Shown here in pieces: positions 27,179-36,111 of a stretch of DNA of 64,000 nucleotides; positions within the stretch are counted from its first letter, which is position 1; every line of letters starts with the position of its first letter. The notes under the pieces were generated by a model. The model did not search any database, had not been told where the DNA came from, and saw only the letters and a program-made list of their open reading frames with translations. Origin of the DNA: Anaerolineaceae bacterium (lineage in GTDB: Bacteria > Chloroflexota > Anaerolineae > Aggregatilineales > Phototrophicaceae); contig JACKCH010000021.1 in assembly GCA_020634115.1 (NCBI GenBank), forward strand, positions 1 through 64,000, given 5' to 3'. The position numbers and the translations under genes were made by a program.

Positions 27179-28454
27179 AGGGCTTCTGGAACGACACAGT
27201 TTTGTGCGAAGCGTGGTGATTGTTGCCGGTGGGGCAACCTTCGCGCAAGGTCTGGCCTTGCTCGTTTCGCCCATATTGACCCGGATATATACCCCTGATG
27301 ATCTGGGGGTATTTGGCACGTTTGTTTCGCTGTTCAGTATTTTGATTGCCATCAATTCATTGAGCTATGAACTGGCGATCCCCCTGCCGGAAACGGACGA
27401 AATCGCCAGTAATCTGCCCCTGCTCGCCATGTTCGCGCTATGTGTCACGACGGTCATTTTTTCCTTGATAATCGGACTATGGGGTGCGCCAATCGCTGAC
27501 CTCATCAAGATTCCCACCGTTATTCCCTATTTATGGGTGCTGCCGGTTAGTTTGTTCGCGGCGGGGGTTTATCAGATAGCCCAGTATTGGATTATCCGCA
27601 AGCAAAATTTCACGCCGATTTCTGTAGCGCGCATATTTCAAAGTTTTGGCACAGTTGGCACTCAGGTTATCGCGGGGTTGTTGCAGGGTGGGGTATTCGG
27701 TCTGCTGGCTGGACATGCGCTCGGTTATGTCAGCGGCGGGGCGACTTCAATGATCTACGCCTGGAAAAGCTATAAAGCCACTTTAGTCCAGTTTGACCGG
27801 GCGGCCTTAATCCAGGCTGCCGCCCGTTACCGGCGTTTCCCGCTGTTTACAAACTGGTCGCGCCTGATTAACGTATCCGGGGCGATGCTTCCCCCTTTAT
27901 TGATTACTGCGATTTATGGCACACAGATTGGCGGTTGGTTCGTCCTCGGCCAACGCATGATTGTGATCCCGCTATCTCTGATCGGGAATGCGATTGCCCA
28001 GGTGTATTTAGGGACGGCATCCCAACTTCGGTACGAGAATCCAAAGGCTCTATTGCGCCTGTTCAATAAAGTCGGCTTGCGCTTGACCCTGGTTGGCGGC
28101 CTGCCCACCCTGATTCTATGGGCCGCCGGGCCAACCCTCTTCAAAAGTGTTTTCGGCGCGGAGTGGCAGACTGCCGGAGAATATATGCAGCTTTTAGCGC
28201 CCGCTTTATGGACGCAGTTCATCATTTCCCCGCTTTCCCAAACCATCAATATTATGGAACGCCAGGGTATCCAATTAGCGTGGGATGTTGTCCGCTTGAG
28301 TATGGTGCTGGGTCTGTTTTTCGGGGCTTCCTATTTTCATCTGGATGCTCGTATGACTATCGGCGTCTATTCAGTTGGCGTTGCCCTGTTGTATATTGTT
28401 CTCTACTTCATCAACTATATGATTGTCAGACGGTTTACGCATAAGGTGGCTTAA
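27165..28454 (+). CDS. Wzx-type oligosaccharide flippase
   Basis: 429-residue polytopic membrane protein of the MOP/PST (Wzx) superfamily, with about 12 predicted helices. The N-terminus (VIVAGGATFAQGLALLVSPI then LTRIYTPDDLGVFGTFVSL) is the standard signature of lipid-linked oligosaccharide translocases. It would move the undecaprenyl-linked repeat unit across the membrane. It overlaps the upstream glycosyltransferase and is followed 8 bases later by a methyltransferase. Confidence 0.9.
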   Translation: MQRIRGLLERHSFVRSVVIVAGGATFAQGLALLVSPILTRIYTPDDLGVFGTFVSLFSILIAINSLSYELAIPLPETDEIASNLPLLAMFALCVTTVIFSLIIGLWGAPIADLIKIPTVIPYLWVLPVSLFAAGVYQIAQYWIIRKQNFTPISVARIFQSFGTVGTQVIAGLLQGGVFGLLAGHALGYVSGGATSMIYAWKSYKATLVQFDRAALIQAAARYRRFPLFTNWSRLINVSGAMLPPLLITAIYGTQIGGWFVLGQRMIVIPLSLIGNAIAQVYLGTASQLRYENPKALLRLFNKVGLRLTLVGGLPTLILWAAGPTLFKSVFGAEWQTAGEYMQLLAPALWTQFIISPLSQTINIMERQGIQLAWDVVRLSMVLGLFFGASYFHLDARMTIGVYSVGVALLYIVLYFINYMIVRRFTHKVA

Positions 28455-28462
28455 ATTCAACC

Positions 28463-29263
28463 ATGCCCGAACAAGACTACTACGAAGCAGCAGCGTTTTG
28501 GAAACCTGACCGCTATATCAACCCCGATGAAACCGAGCGGTTAACGACTTGCGCGGCGTTCATCACGGATGATGCTCAGTCTCTGCTGGATGTGGGCTGT
28601 GGCAACGGGACTTTTCTGACAATTTTAGAACGTCAGCGCCCGGCAATGCGTTTGAATGGTTTGGAACGTTCCCGAACCGCTGTTCAGTCAGCGATTTGCA
28701 CGTCTGAGGTGCTGGAAGGGGCTATCACCGCTATCCCGTTTGCTGACCGCGCCTTTGATGTCGTGACCGCCCTGGAGGTCATTGAACATTTGCCCTACCA
28801 GGTGTATGAGCACGGCCTGCGCGAATTAGAGCGCGTTGCCGCTAAGGGCATTCTGCTTTCAGTTCCCTATCGTGAAAATCGGGTTTTTACCGAATGTCCG
28901 AACTGTGGCTGCCGGTTTCATCCCAATTATCACCTGCGGTCATTTGATGAACACGTCCTTGAACACCTGTTTCAGCAGTTCGACTGCGCCGCTTATGAGG
29001 TGGTATCCATAGATGATTATTGGCTGGCGCCAGTGCTGCGCAGGCTCTACCGCCTGCTTAACCGTCATCAGGATTATCCCAAAACGGCATTATGTCCCCA
29101 GTGCGGCTATACCCGGAGCGGGGGCGGTCATTCCCGGTCAGCACCAGCGGAGTCGGCTTCATTCTTGAATCGGGTCAGGCGTTATCTGCGCGATACATTC
29201 AAGGCTCGCCTTCCGAAGTATAAACGTAAAAATTGGATTATCGCTTATTACCAGCGCAAGTGA
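28463..29263 (+). CDS. Class I SAM-dependent methyltransferase
   Basis: 266 residues. SAM-binding motif I is LLDVGCGNGTFLTIL (about residues 37-51), and the post-II region is FDVVTALEVIEHLPY. Two zinc-ribbon-like Cys pairs follow: CPNCGCRFHPNYH around residue 148 and CPQCGYT around residue 213. The C-terminus is basic. Enzymes with this layout are common in polysaccharide clusters and may methylate or cap a glycan; the substrate is unknown. Confidence 0.87.
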   Translation: MPEQDYYEAAAFWKPDRYINPDETERLTTCAAFITDDAQSLLDVGCGNGTFLTILERQRPAMRLNGLERSRTAVQSAICTSEVLEGAITAIPFADRAFDVVTALEVIEHLPYQVYEHGLRELERVAAKGILLSVPYRENRVFTECPNCGCRFHPNYHLRSFDEHVLEHLFQQFDCAAYEVVSIDDYWLAPVLRRLYRLLNRHQDYPKTALCPQCGYTRSGGGHSRSAPAESASFLNRVRRYLRDTFKARLPKYKRKNWIIAYYQRK

Positions 29264-29365
29264 GCATACCGATCAGCGTGGCGGTGACGGTTGCATTCTG
29301 CCGGATTTCCGGCGCAGCCCTGCCCGCTTTGCACGATTTGAATCAATCACGACAGGTTTATACGC

Positions 29366-30253
29366 ATGACATTAAAACGTTACCGTAAACTCATTCTGGA
29401 TACTCCGCCCCGCCAGTTGATTCAACTGGTACGGCAGCGGGCGTTGAAAGCGAACCGGCGCGAAGATTTCGACGCGCTGCACCCAGCAGTTTTCACCCTG
29501 TCCACCGGGCGAACCGGGACGGAAACCCTGGCCGCCCTGTTGGAACTCGCGCCCAACGTGTTCAGCTACCACGAGCCGGCGCCGATTCTGTATGGCCTTT
29601 CGCGCCAGGCGTATGACTCGCAGCCCGAATGGAGTGCCAACCCCGCCATCGCCCCGATTTTCGTGCAGGCCTTCCTGACCGCACGGCGTCAGCTTCTGGA
29701 TTACGCGCTGGACTGTGGACGCGGCTATGTCGAAACCAGCCCACAGGTGACTTTTCTCGCGCCATTTATCCAGCAAGCCTTACCCGCCGCCCGCTTTATC
29801 GTGGTGACGCGCAATCCACAGGAAGTCGTCCGCTCCGGGATGCGGCGGAACTGGTACGCCGGGAATAAGTCCGACGCAACCCGTATTCACCCCCGCCCCG
29901 GTACAGATACCGCCTCGGCCTGGGAAACCTTCTCAACCTTCCAGAAAAACGCCTGGCTCTGGGCGGAAACCAATCGCTATATTCTGGATTGGGCGGCCAC
30001 CGTCCCGGCGGAACAGGTGTTGCAGGTGCGGGCGGAGGATGTGTTCCGGGGCGATTCGGCCACGACGGATCGCCTGTTCCGGTTCATTCAGTCGCCACTG
30101 CCTGCGCCGGAGCGCATTCAACGGGTATTGGGGCTGAATCTGAACAGCCAGAAAAGCGGTTCATTCCCCAAAGCCAGCGACTGGTCGGACGAGATGCGCC
30201 AGCAGTTCGACGAACTCACGGGCGAAGTCCGGCAGACTCTGGGTTATGACTAA
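29366..30253 (+). CDS. Sulfotransferase-like P-loop protein
   Basis: 295 residues. The PAPS 5'-phosphosulfate loop is visible as FTLSTGRTGTETLAALLEL (about residues 43-61), and the 3'-phosphate motif as RFIVVTRNPQEVVRSGMRRNWY (about 140-160, shown here as its key R-N-P and R-S residues). Both are hallmarks of bacterial sulfotransferases using PAPS. It probably sulfates a sugar of the surface polysaccharide, which would link it with the CysQ-like PAP phosphatase at 5061 (inference). Followed by a pair of hairpin repeats. Confidence 0.8.
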   Translation: MTLKRYRKLILDTPPRQLIQLVRQRALKANRREDFDALHPAVFTLSTGRTGTETLAALLELAPNVFSYHEPAPILYGLSRQAYDSQPEWSANPAIAPIFVQAFLTARRQLLDYALDCGRGYVETSPQVTFLAPFIQQALPAARFIVVTRNPQEVVRSGMRRNWYAGNKSDATRIHPRPGTDTASAWETFSTFQKNAWLWAETNRYILDWAATVPAEQVLQVRAEDVFRGDSATTDRLFRFIQSPLPAPERIQRVLGLNLNSQKSGSFPKASDWSDEMRQQFDELTGEVRQTLGYD

Positions 30254-30270
30254 ATGTTTCGTCCAACAAG

Positions 30271-30324
30271 TGTAGGGACGAGGCCTGCCTCGTCCGCTGT
30301 AGGGGCGGCCCGGCGTGGCCGCCC
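30271..30324. repeat. Tandem pair of dispersed TGTAGGG hairpins
   Basis: Copy one is 30271-30297, with stem GGACGAGGC/GCCTCGTCC. Copy two is 30298-30324, with stem GGGCGGCC/GGCCGCCC. The first 27 bases are identical to the copy at 53418-53444. The pair lies between the sulfotransferase and deacetylase genes. Confidence 0.85.
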
Positions 30325-30375
30325 TCGTTAAACATAGACATCTCATCTGCTTAAACAAAGGCCGATACAACCCGC

Positions 30376-31800
30376 ATGAATCTCACCCCGAACGCCATCC
30401 ATTACGCTATTGAACAACTGCTGGTTCGCGCTGGATGTCCGCCGCCGGAACGAATTGGTGAAACCCGCTGGCAAACGGCGGGCATCACCCTGGATTATGC
30501 CGACCCCGCAGCGGTTGCCGACGCAGTCGGAATCATCATCGCCCCGTGCGCCCCCGATGCGGGGCAGTCCCTTTTAGCACGCCCGCCCGGCACACTGGAG
30601 ACGCGCCCCTTAACGGATACGCTGCCGGAGGGTGTAGCCTTGCCGTTTGGTGAGCGGCTGCCGGTGCTGTTCTGGGGAGAGGGATATGAAAACCATCTCG
30701 CGTTCGTGTCCCGGCGCGAGGATGGTGTCGTTGTGTTCTATGCCGACCTCGTGGCAGCGGCATTCTTCATGCTCTCCCGCTGGGAAGAAATGGCGCTTCC
30801 AGACCGGGATATGCACCAGCGTTTCCCGGTTGAATCCAGCGCCGCCTGTAAGCAAGGTTTCCTAGACCGCCCGATTGTGGATGAATACGCCGACATTCTG
30901 CGGGAATGGCTGCGGACACTGCGTCCCGACTGGACACCCCAACCCGGCACTTTCCGGGTACAGCTCACGCATGATATAGATGTACCGCTGCGCTGGACGT
31001 TCTTCGGGATGACCCTGCGGCGCATGGGGGGCGACCTGCTGAATCGCCGCTCTCCCCGAATGATGCTACGCTCTCTGCGCCAGGGATACCGGGCGTGGCG
31101 GAAACCCGACCACGACCCGACGGTGACTGCCTACCGGGAGATCATGCGGCTTTCGGAGGCCAATGGCTTTAAGAGTGCCTTCTACTTCATGGCGGCTACG
31201 CCCAGCCGCTACGATGACGGGTATGACCCCCGGCAGCAGCCCTATCACCGTCTGATTCATGAAGCCATAGATCGCGGCCACGAAATCGGTTTTCATCCCG
31301 GCTATAACACCTTTCGCTGGCTGGAAAATTTCGAGGCCGAGAAAAATCGGCTGATTGAGGCCGCTGGTATACCGGAAATGGGCGGACGGCAGCATTATCT
31401 GCGCTTCAGCGTGCCGGAAACCTGGCGCATCTGGGAAGCCGCCGGGATGCGCTATGATTCGTCTATGGGCTACGCGGCACAAGAGGGATTCCGCTGTGGC
31501 ACCTGTCACCCCTTCCCGCCCTACGACATCGAATATGACCGTCCGCTGAATCTGATCGAGCGCCCGCTGATCGTGATGGACGCCACCCTGCAATCGTATC
31601 GCCGCTTTTCACCGGATGAAGGCGCAAACCGGATTATGGAACTGGCGCGAAAATGCCAATCCGTGAACGGGGAGTTCGTCCTGCTCTGGCACAACACCTC
31701 CCTGATTGATGAATGGGAGTCCTGGGCGGATACCTACCGCCGCGTCGTGCAGCAGCTTGCCACAATGGTCAGCACAGCAGACAGTACGGAAGACGTTTGA
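30376..31800 (+). CDS. Polysaccharide deacetylase-family protein
   Basis: 474 residues. The C-terminal half is a NodB-like deacetylase fold: LTHDIDVPLRW (metal Asp pair), GFKSAFYFMAATP, then GHEIGFHPGYNTF with a metal histidine, and EFVLLWHNTSL near the end. The N-terminal 180 residues are a separate domain often found before this catalytic fold. It would remove acetyl groups from N-acetyl sugars of the surface polymer. No signal peptide is seen, so it may act in the cytoplasm. Last plus-strand gene of the glycan locus. Confidence 0.86.
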   Translation: MNLTPNAIHYAIEQLLVRAGCPPPERIGETRWQTAGITLDYADPAAVADAVGIIIAPCAPDAGQSLLARPPGTLETRPLTDTLPEGVALPFGERLPVLFWGEGYENHLAFVSRREDGVVVFYADLVAAAFFMLSRWEEMALPDRDMHQRFPVESSAACKQGFLDRPIVDEYADILREWLRTLRPDWTPQPGTFRVQLTHDIDVPLRWTFFGMTLRRMGGDLLNRRSPRMMLRSLRQGYRAWRKPDHDPTVTAYREIMRLSEANGFKSAFYFMAATPSRYDDGYDPRQQPYHRLIHEAIDRGHEIGFHPGYNTFRWLENFEAEKNRLIEAAGIPEMGGRQHYLRFSVPETWRIWEAAGMRYDSSMGYAAQEGFRCGTCHPFPPYDIEYDRPLNLIERPLIVMDATLQSYRRFSPDEGANRIMELARKCQSVNGEFVLLWHNTSLIDEWESWADTYRRVVQQLATMVSTADSTEDV

Positions 31801-31914
31801 CTGAAAATGGAGAAATTCGTAGGAGAATCCACAGGGCAAGCGCCTTAAATTTGTCTCAAGTCCAACTAACCCCTCACCAACCAGAGAGTCGGTCAAACCA
31901 GGACAAACAAGTCG

Positions 31915-31930
31915 CCCCCGCTGGCGGGGG
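31915..31930. terminator. GC-rich hairpin between convergent genes
   Basis: Stem CCCCCGC/GCGGGGG around TG. There is no adjacent T run. It lies between the deacetylase gene and the convergent small membrane-protein gene. Confidence 0.35.
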
Positions 31931-31945
31931 AGATTTAGAGGGGGT

Positions 31946-32137
31946 TTAAGGACTGGTCGGTGTGGCTGCCGGTTGAGTCGGGCTAGGGTCAATCGTTCCA
32001 GTCAGGATGTTATAGGTTGCCGTCACCTGATCCGGGGTTTCGCCGCTCGGTGACTGTACCTCGGTGACTGCCACGATGACCAGAATAAGCACCACCACGA
32101 TAATCAGAATCGCCACATACAGCCGCCGCTGCATCAT
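31946..32137 (-). CDS. Small single-TM protein
   Basis: 63 residues: a basic start, one TM helix at about 7-26 (YVAILIIVVVLILVIVAVTE), then a Thr/Pro-rich external tail. An AGG-rich ribosome site lies upstream. It starts 7 bases after the 240-residue anchored protein and is probably its partner. No family recognised. Confidence 0.6.
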   Translation of the reverse strand: MMQRRLYVAILIIVVVLILVIVAVTEVQSPSGETPDQVTATYNILTGTIDPSPTQPAATPTSP

Positions 32138-32144
32138 CTGGCAC

Positions 32145-32867
32145 CTACCTTTGCGACTCGTTCGCCATCGCTAACAGACCTGCGCCACGCTGCCCGCCCT
32201 GGTACGCCGCCAGGATGTCTGTCAGGGGGATATTCCAGTAAACCGCCTGTGTTCCGCCAGCGGAAAAGACCAGATTGAGTCTATCCTGGGGCGTATGCGG
32301 GTCATTCACCAGCGCCGCCAGGATACTTTCCAGCTTGCCCCCCAGCGCCGCCTCATCCGTGACGCTGTCCACCCACATCGTAATATGCAGGACCGTGAAC
32401 ACCGGCAGCCCGGCAGCTGTTCGCCCACACGGGTATTCCTCCACCACCGTGACATCGCCCACATTCAAGGCCTGCAACCGGCCTAGCAGCGCCGGGTTCG
32501 CGCCGGAAATGCTCGACTGCCACAGGCACGAATCCGGGGCGGACTGGATGGTGATAACCTCCGCCGCTTCCGCCGTTGCCGTGCCTTCCAGCCCGAGCAG
32601 TGAGATTGTCGCGTCTCCGCTGTTCAGCGTGGGTACGCCCTGGGGATTCGCCGTCACCTGTTCGATGAAGGCCGTCGCCGTGAGCGGGTAGTTCTCGGTG
32701 GCTTGCCCCAGGTAGAACTGGTTATCCGGGTCGCCGCCGGGCAGCCCGCGCACAACAGCCAACAGCACCAGCGCGCCCACCGCTAGCGTGACGATAATGA
32801 GGACAATCCACAACATCGCACGGCTGATGTGATGGGTCGAGTGGGTGGTGTTTTCGGATGGAGCCAT
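32145..32867 (-). CDS. Membrane-anchored hypothetical protein
   Basis: 240 residues: a short polar N-terminus, a TM helix at about 17-39, then an external domain with two cysteines (SCLW and EYPCGRT) that could form a disulfide. No catalytic motif or family recognised. The pairing with the small TM protein 7 bases downstream suggests one transcript. It ends QRGAGLLAMANESQR, a soluble tail. Confidence 0.72.
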   Translation of the reverse strand: MAPSENTTHSTHHISRAMLWIVLIIVTLAVGALVLLAVVRGLPGGDPDNQFYLGQATENYPLTATAFIEQVTANPQGVPTLNSGDATISLLGLEGTATAEAAEVITIQSAPDSCLWQSSISGANPALLGRLQALNVGDVTVVEEYPCGRTAAGLPVFTVLHITMWVDSVTDEAALGGKLESILAALVNDPHTPQDRLNLVFSAGGTQAVYWNIPLTDILAAYQGGQRGAGLLAMANESQR

Positions 32868-33155
32868 GAGGTTTACGCTTTGTGATTTGGATGCAGAATA
32901 GAGTGGTCAATAGGGTCATTCGCCTATACACAAATTGTAACGAATTGGCCGGAAGATGGCAAAGCGAATTGCCAGAGACGGCTGCCGCATAATACGCGCA
33001 TAGAGGCAGTGACTACTCGTTGCGGTATCTGGTTACTCACCAATGGGGGCGGTTGCACATCCAGCAGGTAGCGGGTGATCGTCGCGCTATTATCCTGTGC
33101 AGAGTGATGTAAAAAGTAATTCAACGGATAGGAACGAACACCATTTTCAAGGATT

Positions 33156-34238
33156 TTAGTAGAATCCCAAGAAATCCACTGGAGCATCTATAACAAGCTC
33201 TTTTTCTCCTGATAGTGGATCAACGGCATAGATATAGCTATTGGTCTCATCGTTTTCGTTTAGGACAGCGATAAACAAACGATCTTGATTTTGAGACCAT
33301 CTATAACCACTGATATTCATATCTGAAAACATAAGGGCGATTTTCTGCTGCTGTAAATCGTAAATGCCCAATATAGCATTTGGATGCAATAAAACTGTAA
33401 TATATCTACCTGTGTAAGAAAACTCGAAGTGGTAAAATCCTTGATAATCTTCAGCAAACGCAGTGATTACTTCTACATCATCTTTACCCAATTCATATAT
33501 TGCTAGACAGTTCGTTAGTATAGATTCATTGTTACACCATATACGGTATGCGACTAATCGACTATCTTGGGACATCACGAAGTCACTATCAAACGCATTA
33601 ACTGGTATCGATATTGGTGTAAGTACACCATCAAGCGTGATTGTTGATAGGCCATTTGAATAATCAGCGAAGAGAAAACTCTCCGCTTCTGCCCAATATC
33701 CCACGACTCTCGCACCGTTTCCAATAGGCCATTCAAGCTCAAGGAGTTCCGCAGATTGCACGTTATACAGAAAGCGATGATCGGGCTTAAAAGCAGCGTA
33801 TGTTGTAATTGTGTCATCCCATGTAGAGATGATAAGATCGTTCGATGTGACCCAATTTGCGGCTATGTGACCTTCACTATCTCGAAGTTGTCTTAGGTTG
33901 TCCGTTTTTATATCATAAACATATAGAGACATATCATATTCAAAAAATTGTGTCCCATAATTGTTTGTAGTTGTATATGCAATGTAATCACCTTCAGGTG
34001 ATAGAAAACCGGAACCACCATTGGGCACCAGGGTTTTCAGGTCGCCAATAGAATCAAGGCAGCGGATGGTTGTCATATTATTTAGGGAATCATATTCCCA
34101 GAATACAACTGACGGCACATTACAACTATCATGTGGAAACGTTGTGTTGTTTCCCAACAGACATAAAACAAACAAAAATAGCAGTCGAATAGGCTTCATC
34201 ACTTTTCTCATAGAAACTATGTTGGGTTGCCACTTCAT
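33156..34238 (-). CDS. Secreted TolB-like beta-propeller protein, AT-rich
   Basis: 360 residues. A signal peptide (hydrophobic LLFLFVLCLLGNN) is followed by repeating blade-like units such as FLSPEGDYIAYTTT, LYVYDIKTDNLRQLRDSEG, VMSQDSRLVAYRIW and FSYTGRYITVLLH, the pattern of WD40/TolB-type propellers that bind ligands or proteins outside the cell. The start is uncertain: Met10 (34211) and Met14 (34199) are also possible, and Met14 gives the most typical signal peptide. The gene is clearly richer in A+T than its neighbours, with many ATA and TTA codons, suggesting recent acquisition. Confidence 0.72.
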   Translation of the reverse strand: MKWQPNIVSMRKVMKPIRLLFLFVLCLLGNNTTFPHDSCNVPSVVFWEYDSLNNMTTIRCLDSIGDLKTLVPNGGSGFLSPEGDYIAYTTTNNYGTQFFEYDMSLYVYDIKTDNLRQLRDSEGHIAANWVTSNDLIISTWDDTITTYAAFKPDHRFLYNVQSAELLELEWPIGNGARVVGYWAEAESFLFADYSNGLSTITLDGVLTPISIPVNAFDSDFVMSQDSRLVAYRIWCNNESILTNCLAIYELGKDDVEVITAFAEDYQGFYHFEFSYTGRYITVLLHPNAILGIYDLQQQKIALMFSDMNISGYRWSQNQDRLFIAVLNENDETNSYIYAVDPLSGEKELVIDAPVDFLGFY

Positions 34239-34253
34239 AGGAGAAATGGCAAC
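34226..34253. promoter_or_regulatory. Inverted repeat at the propeller gene start
   Basis: GTTGCCA (34226-34232) and TGGCAAC (34247-34253), separated by 14 bases that contain the most upstream candidate start codon. A possible operator, or chance. Confidence 0.3.
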
Positions 34254-34259
34254 TCATTA

Positions 34260-34946
34260 AGAATTTACTGGCACGCGCTTTGCTCTATTGTATGGTATAT
34301 TTGTCCCCTCAAGAAAGAGAAAGCTCTTGACATCGCTTAGGTCTTGCTCCAGTAAATAAGAGACAAGTTCAAACTCATCGGACGGTCAGCTTTCCCTTCA
34401 AAGAGATCGAGTGCCGTGATACGCCCAATCCTTTCCTCACCAGCCAGCAGCCAACCGGAACAAATGTTTGAACAAAAGTTCGCGCAAATGTCCCCCACCT
34501 CGCACCCGTTTTGTGCTATGCTGGCATTAACAGACAACCATACCCAACGCCTACGGACGACTGATGACTCATACCTGTACTTCCGCACCGCTTTTCCTGA
34601 CTATCGAAAACTGACGGCTGATAACCTAGTTTGCAGCAATCGCAGCGAAAAACCAGATTGCGGCAATAATACACCACTTTTCCCCTTGCGTTCCTGGCCT
34701 GAACCCCGCTTTATTCAGCAATCGGCAGCAAAACCGACCCCCTGTGCAACAAAACCCTGGACTTTGCCGAAGATTGGCCTATACCCCGGCGTGATCGCCA
34801 ACAGTATAATCAGCATAAGATTGATCCGAAAATCGCTCCACTGAATTCCTTCTACTTGCCCCGCTCGTTTTCCCCTCTCCGTTGACGGAGAGGGGAGGGA
34901 GAACCGAAGGTTCGGAAGGGGTGAGGTTAAACACAAAAGGGAGTTT
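34260..34946. other. Gene-free spacer with one hairpin
   Basis: 687 bases. Frames of up to 142 codons exist but lack ribosome sites and protein-like composition, so I call no gene. A perfect 11-bp stem CCCCTCTCCGT/ACGGAGAGGGG lies at 34872-34895, followed by AGGG-rich sequence. It looks like a dispersed intergenic repeat rather than a terminator because no T run follows. Confidence 0.6.
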
Positions 34947-36053
34947 ATGCACATGACTATAGATTACGCCCAACGACGCGCGCGCCTGCTGGAAATCGGC
35001 GGTGCCGACGCGATTGTTATTGTCCCCGGCTCAAATATGATTTATTTTACCGGCTTGCAGTTTCATCTTTCCGAACGCCCGACGATTGCCATTTTTACCC
35101 GTGATGGTGAACTCTCGCTCATCATCCCGCAGCTCGAAGTCTCCAAACTCGACCAGCGCCCCGATCTGGAAGCGCGGCCTTTCGCCTGGTCGGATACCGA
35201 CGGCTACGCAATGGCTTTCGCTGAGGCCGTGCGCGAACTCGGCCTGACCGGAAAAACATTGGGCGTGGACGGCCTGACCATGCGCGTCACCGAGTGGCTG
35301 GCCTTCCTTGAAGCCGACCCCACCCTGCAAGTCCGCGCTGTCGAGCGCGACATCACCCTGATTCGCGCCATCAAGAACCCCGACGAAGTGGCGGCCATGC
35401 GCCGGGCGATTCACATCAGTGAGCAAGCCCTGGAAAAGATGCTGGCGTGGGTCAAACCGGGCATGACCGAGCGCGAAATAGCCACCTTCCTGTCAGACAC
35501 CATGAGCGCCCTCGGTAGTCAGGGCAACGCCTTCGAGCCGTTGGTGCAAACCGGCCCCAACAGCGCCCTCCCACACGGAATGCTGACGGATCGTAAGCTC
35601 GGCACGGATGAATTTTTCCTGGTGGATTTTGGCGGGCGTTTTGGTGGCTACCCGGCGGACATCACCCGCACCTTCTGTATCGGCACGCCCAGCGCCGAGA
35701 TGCAGAAAATCTACGACACGGTGCTGGCCGCTAACGAAGCCGCGAAAGCGACTGCCGGGCCGGGTGTCACGATGGGCGCGGTGGATAAAGCCGCCCGTGA
35801 TGTGATCGAAGCTGCCGGGTATGGTGTGTACTTCACCCACCGTACCGGGCATGGCCTGGGGATGGACGGCCACGAACTGATTCCACAGATCGCCTCCGGT
35901 GTCGAAGATACCTTACAGCCGGGTATGGCCTTCACCATCGAGCCGGGCATCTATGTCCCTGGTCTGGGTGGGGTGCGCATTGAGGATGATGTCGTGATTA
36001 CGGAAAACGGCGCGGAGATTCTGACGACTTTCCCGCGCAAATTACAGATGTAG
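34947..36053 (+). CDS. M24-family metallopeptidase (Xaa-Pro aminopeptidase/prolidase type)
   Basis: 368 residues with the N-terminal creatinase-like domain and C-terminal pita-bread fold of M24B peptidases. All five metal ligands are present: Asp227 and Asp238 (VDFGGRFGGYPADITRT), His302 (RTGHGLGMDGHE), Glu332 (FTIEPGIY) and Glu346 (VRIEDDVV). It should cleave the bond before proline in short peptides, in the cytoplasm. AGGGAG precedes the ATG at 34947; an in-frame ATG two codons later is an equally good start. A strong terminator follows. Confidence 0.93.
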   Translation: MHMTIDYAQRRARLLEIGGADAIVIVPGSNMIYFTGLQFHLSERPTIAIFTRDGELSLIIPQLEVSKLDQRPDLEARPFAWSDTDGYAMAFAEAVRELGLTGKTLGVDGLTMRVTEWLAFLEADPTLQVRAVERDITLIRAIKNPDEVAAMRRAIHISEQALEKMLAWVKPGMTEREIATFLSDTMSALGSQGNAFEPLVQTGPNSALPHGMLTDRKLGTDEFFLVDFGGRFGGYPADITRTFCIGTPSAEMQKIYDTVLAANEAAKATAGPGVTMGAVDKAARDVIEAAGYGVYFTHRTGHGLGMDGHELIPQIASGVEDTLQPGMAFTIEPGIYVPGLGGVRIEDDVVITENGAEILTTFPRKLQM

Positions 36054-36070
36054 GATACGATTCTTCAAAT

Positions 36071-36108
36071 AACACGCCCCTCATCACGGAGGGGCGTGTT
36101 TTGTTTTT
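36071..36108 (+). terminator. Strong rho-independent terminator
   Basis: 12-bp stem AACACGCCCCTC/GAGGGGCGTGTT (36071-36082 with 36089-36100), loop ATCACG, then TTGTTTTT. It ends the M24 peptidase transcript just before the convergent FHA gene. Confidence 0.93.
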
Positions 36109-36111
36109 AAT

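Noticed and set aside
32924..33187. 87-codon minus-strand frame between the anchored protein and the propeller gene
   Set aside because: No ribosome site; overlaps the propeller gene end; composition not convincing.
34416..34844. 142-codon plus-strand frame in the gap before the M24 peptidase
   Set aside because: No ribosome site, no domain-like pattern, and Pro/Ser/Thr/Cys-rich chance composition.
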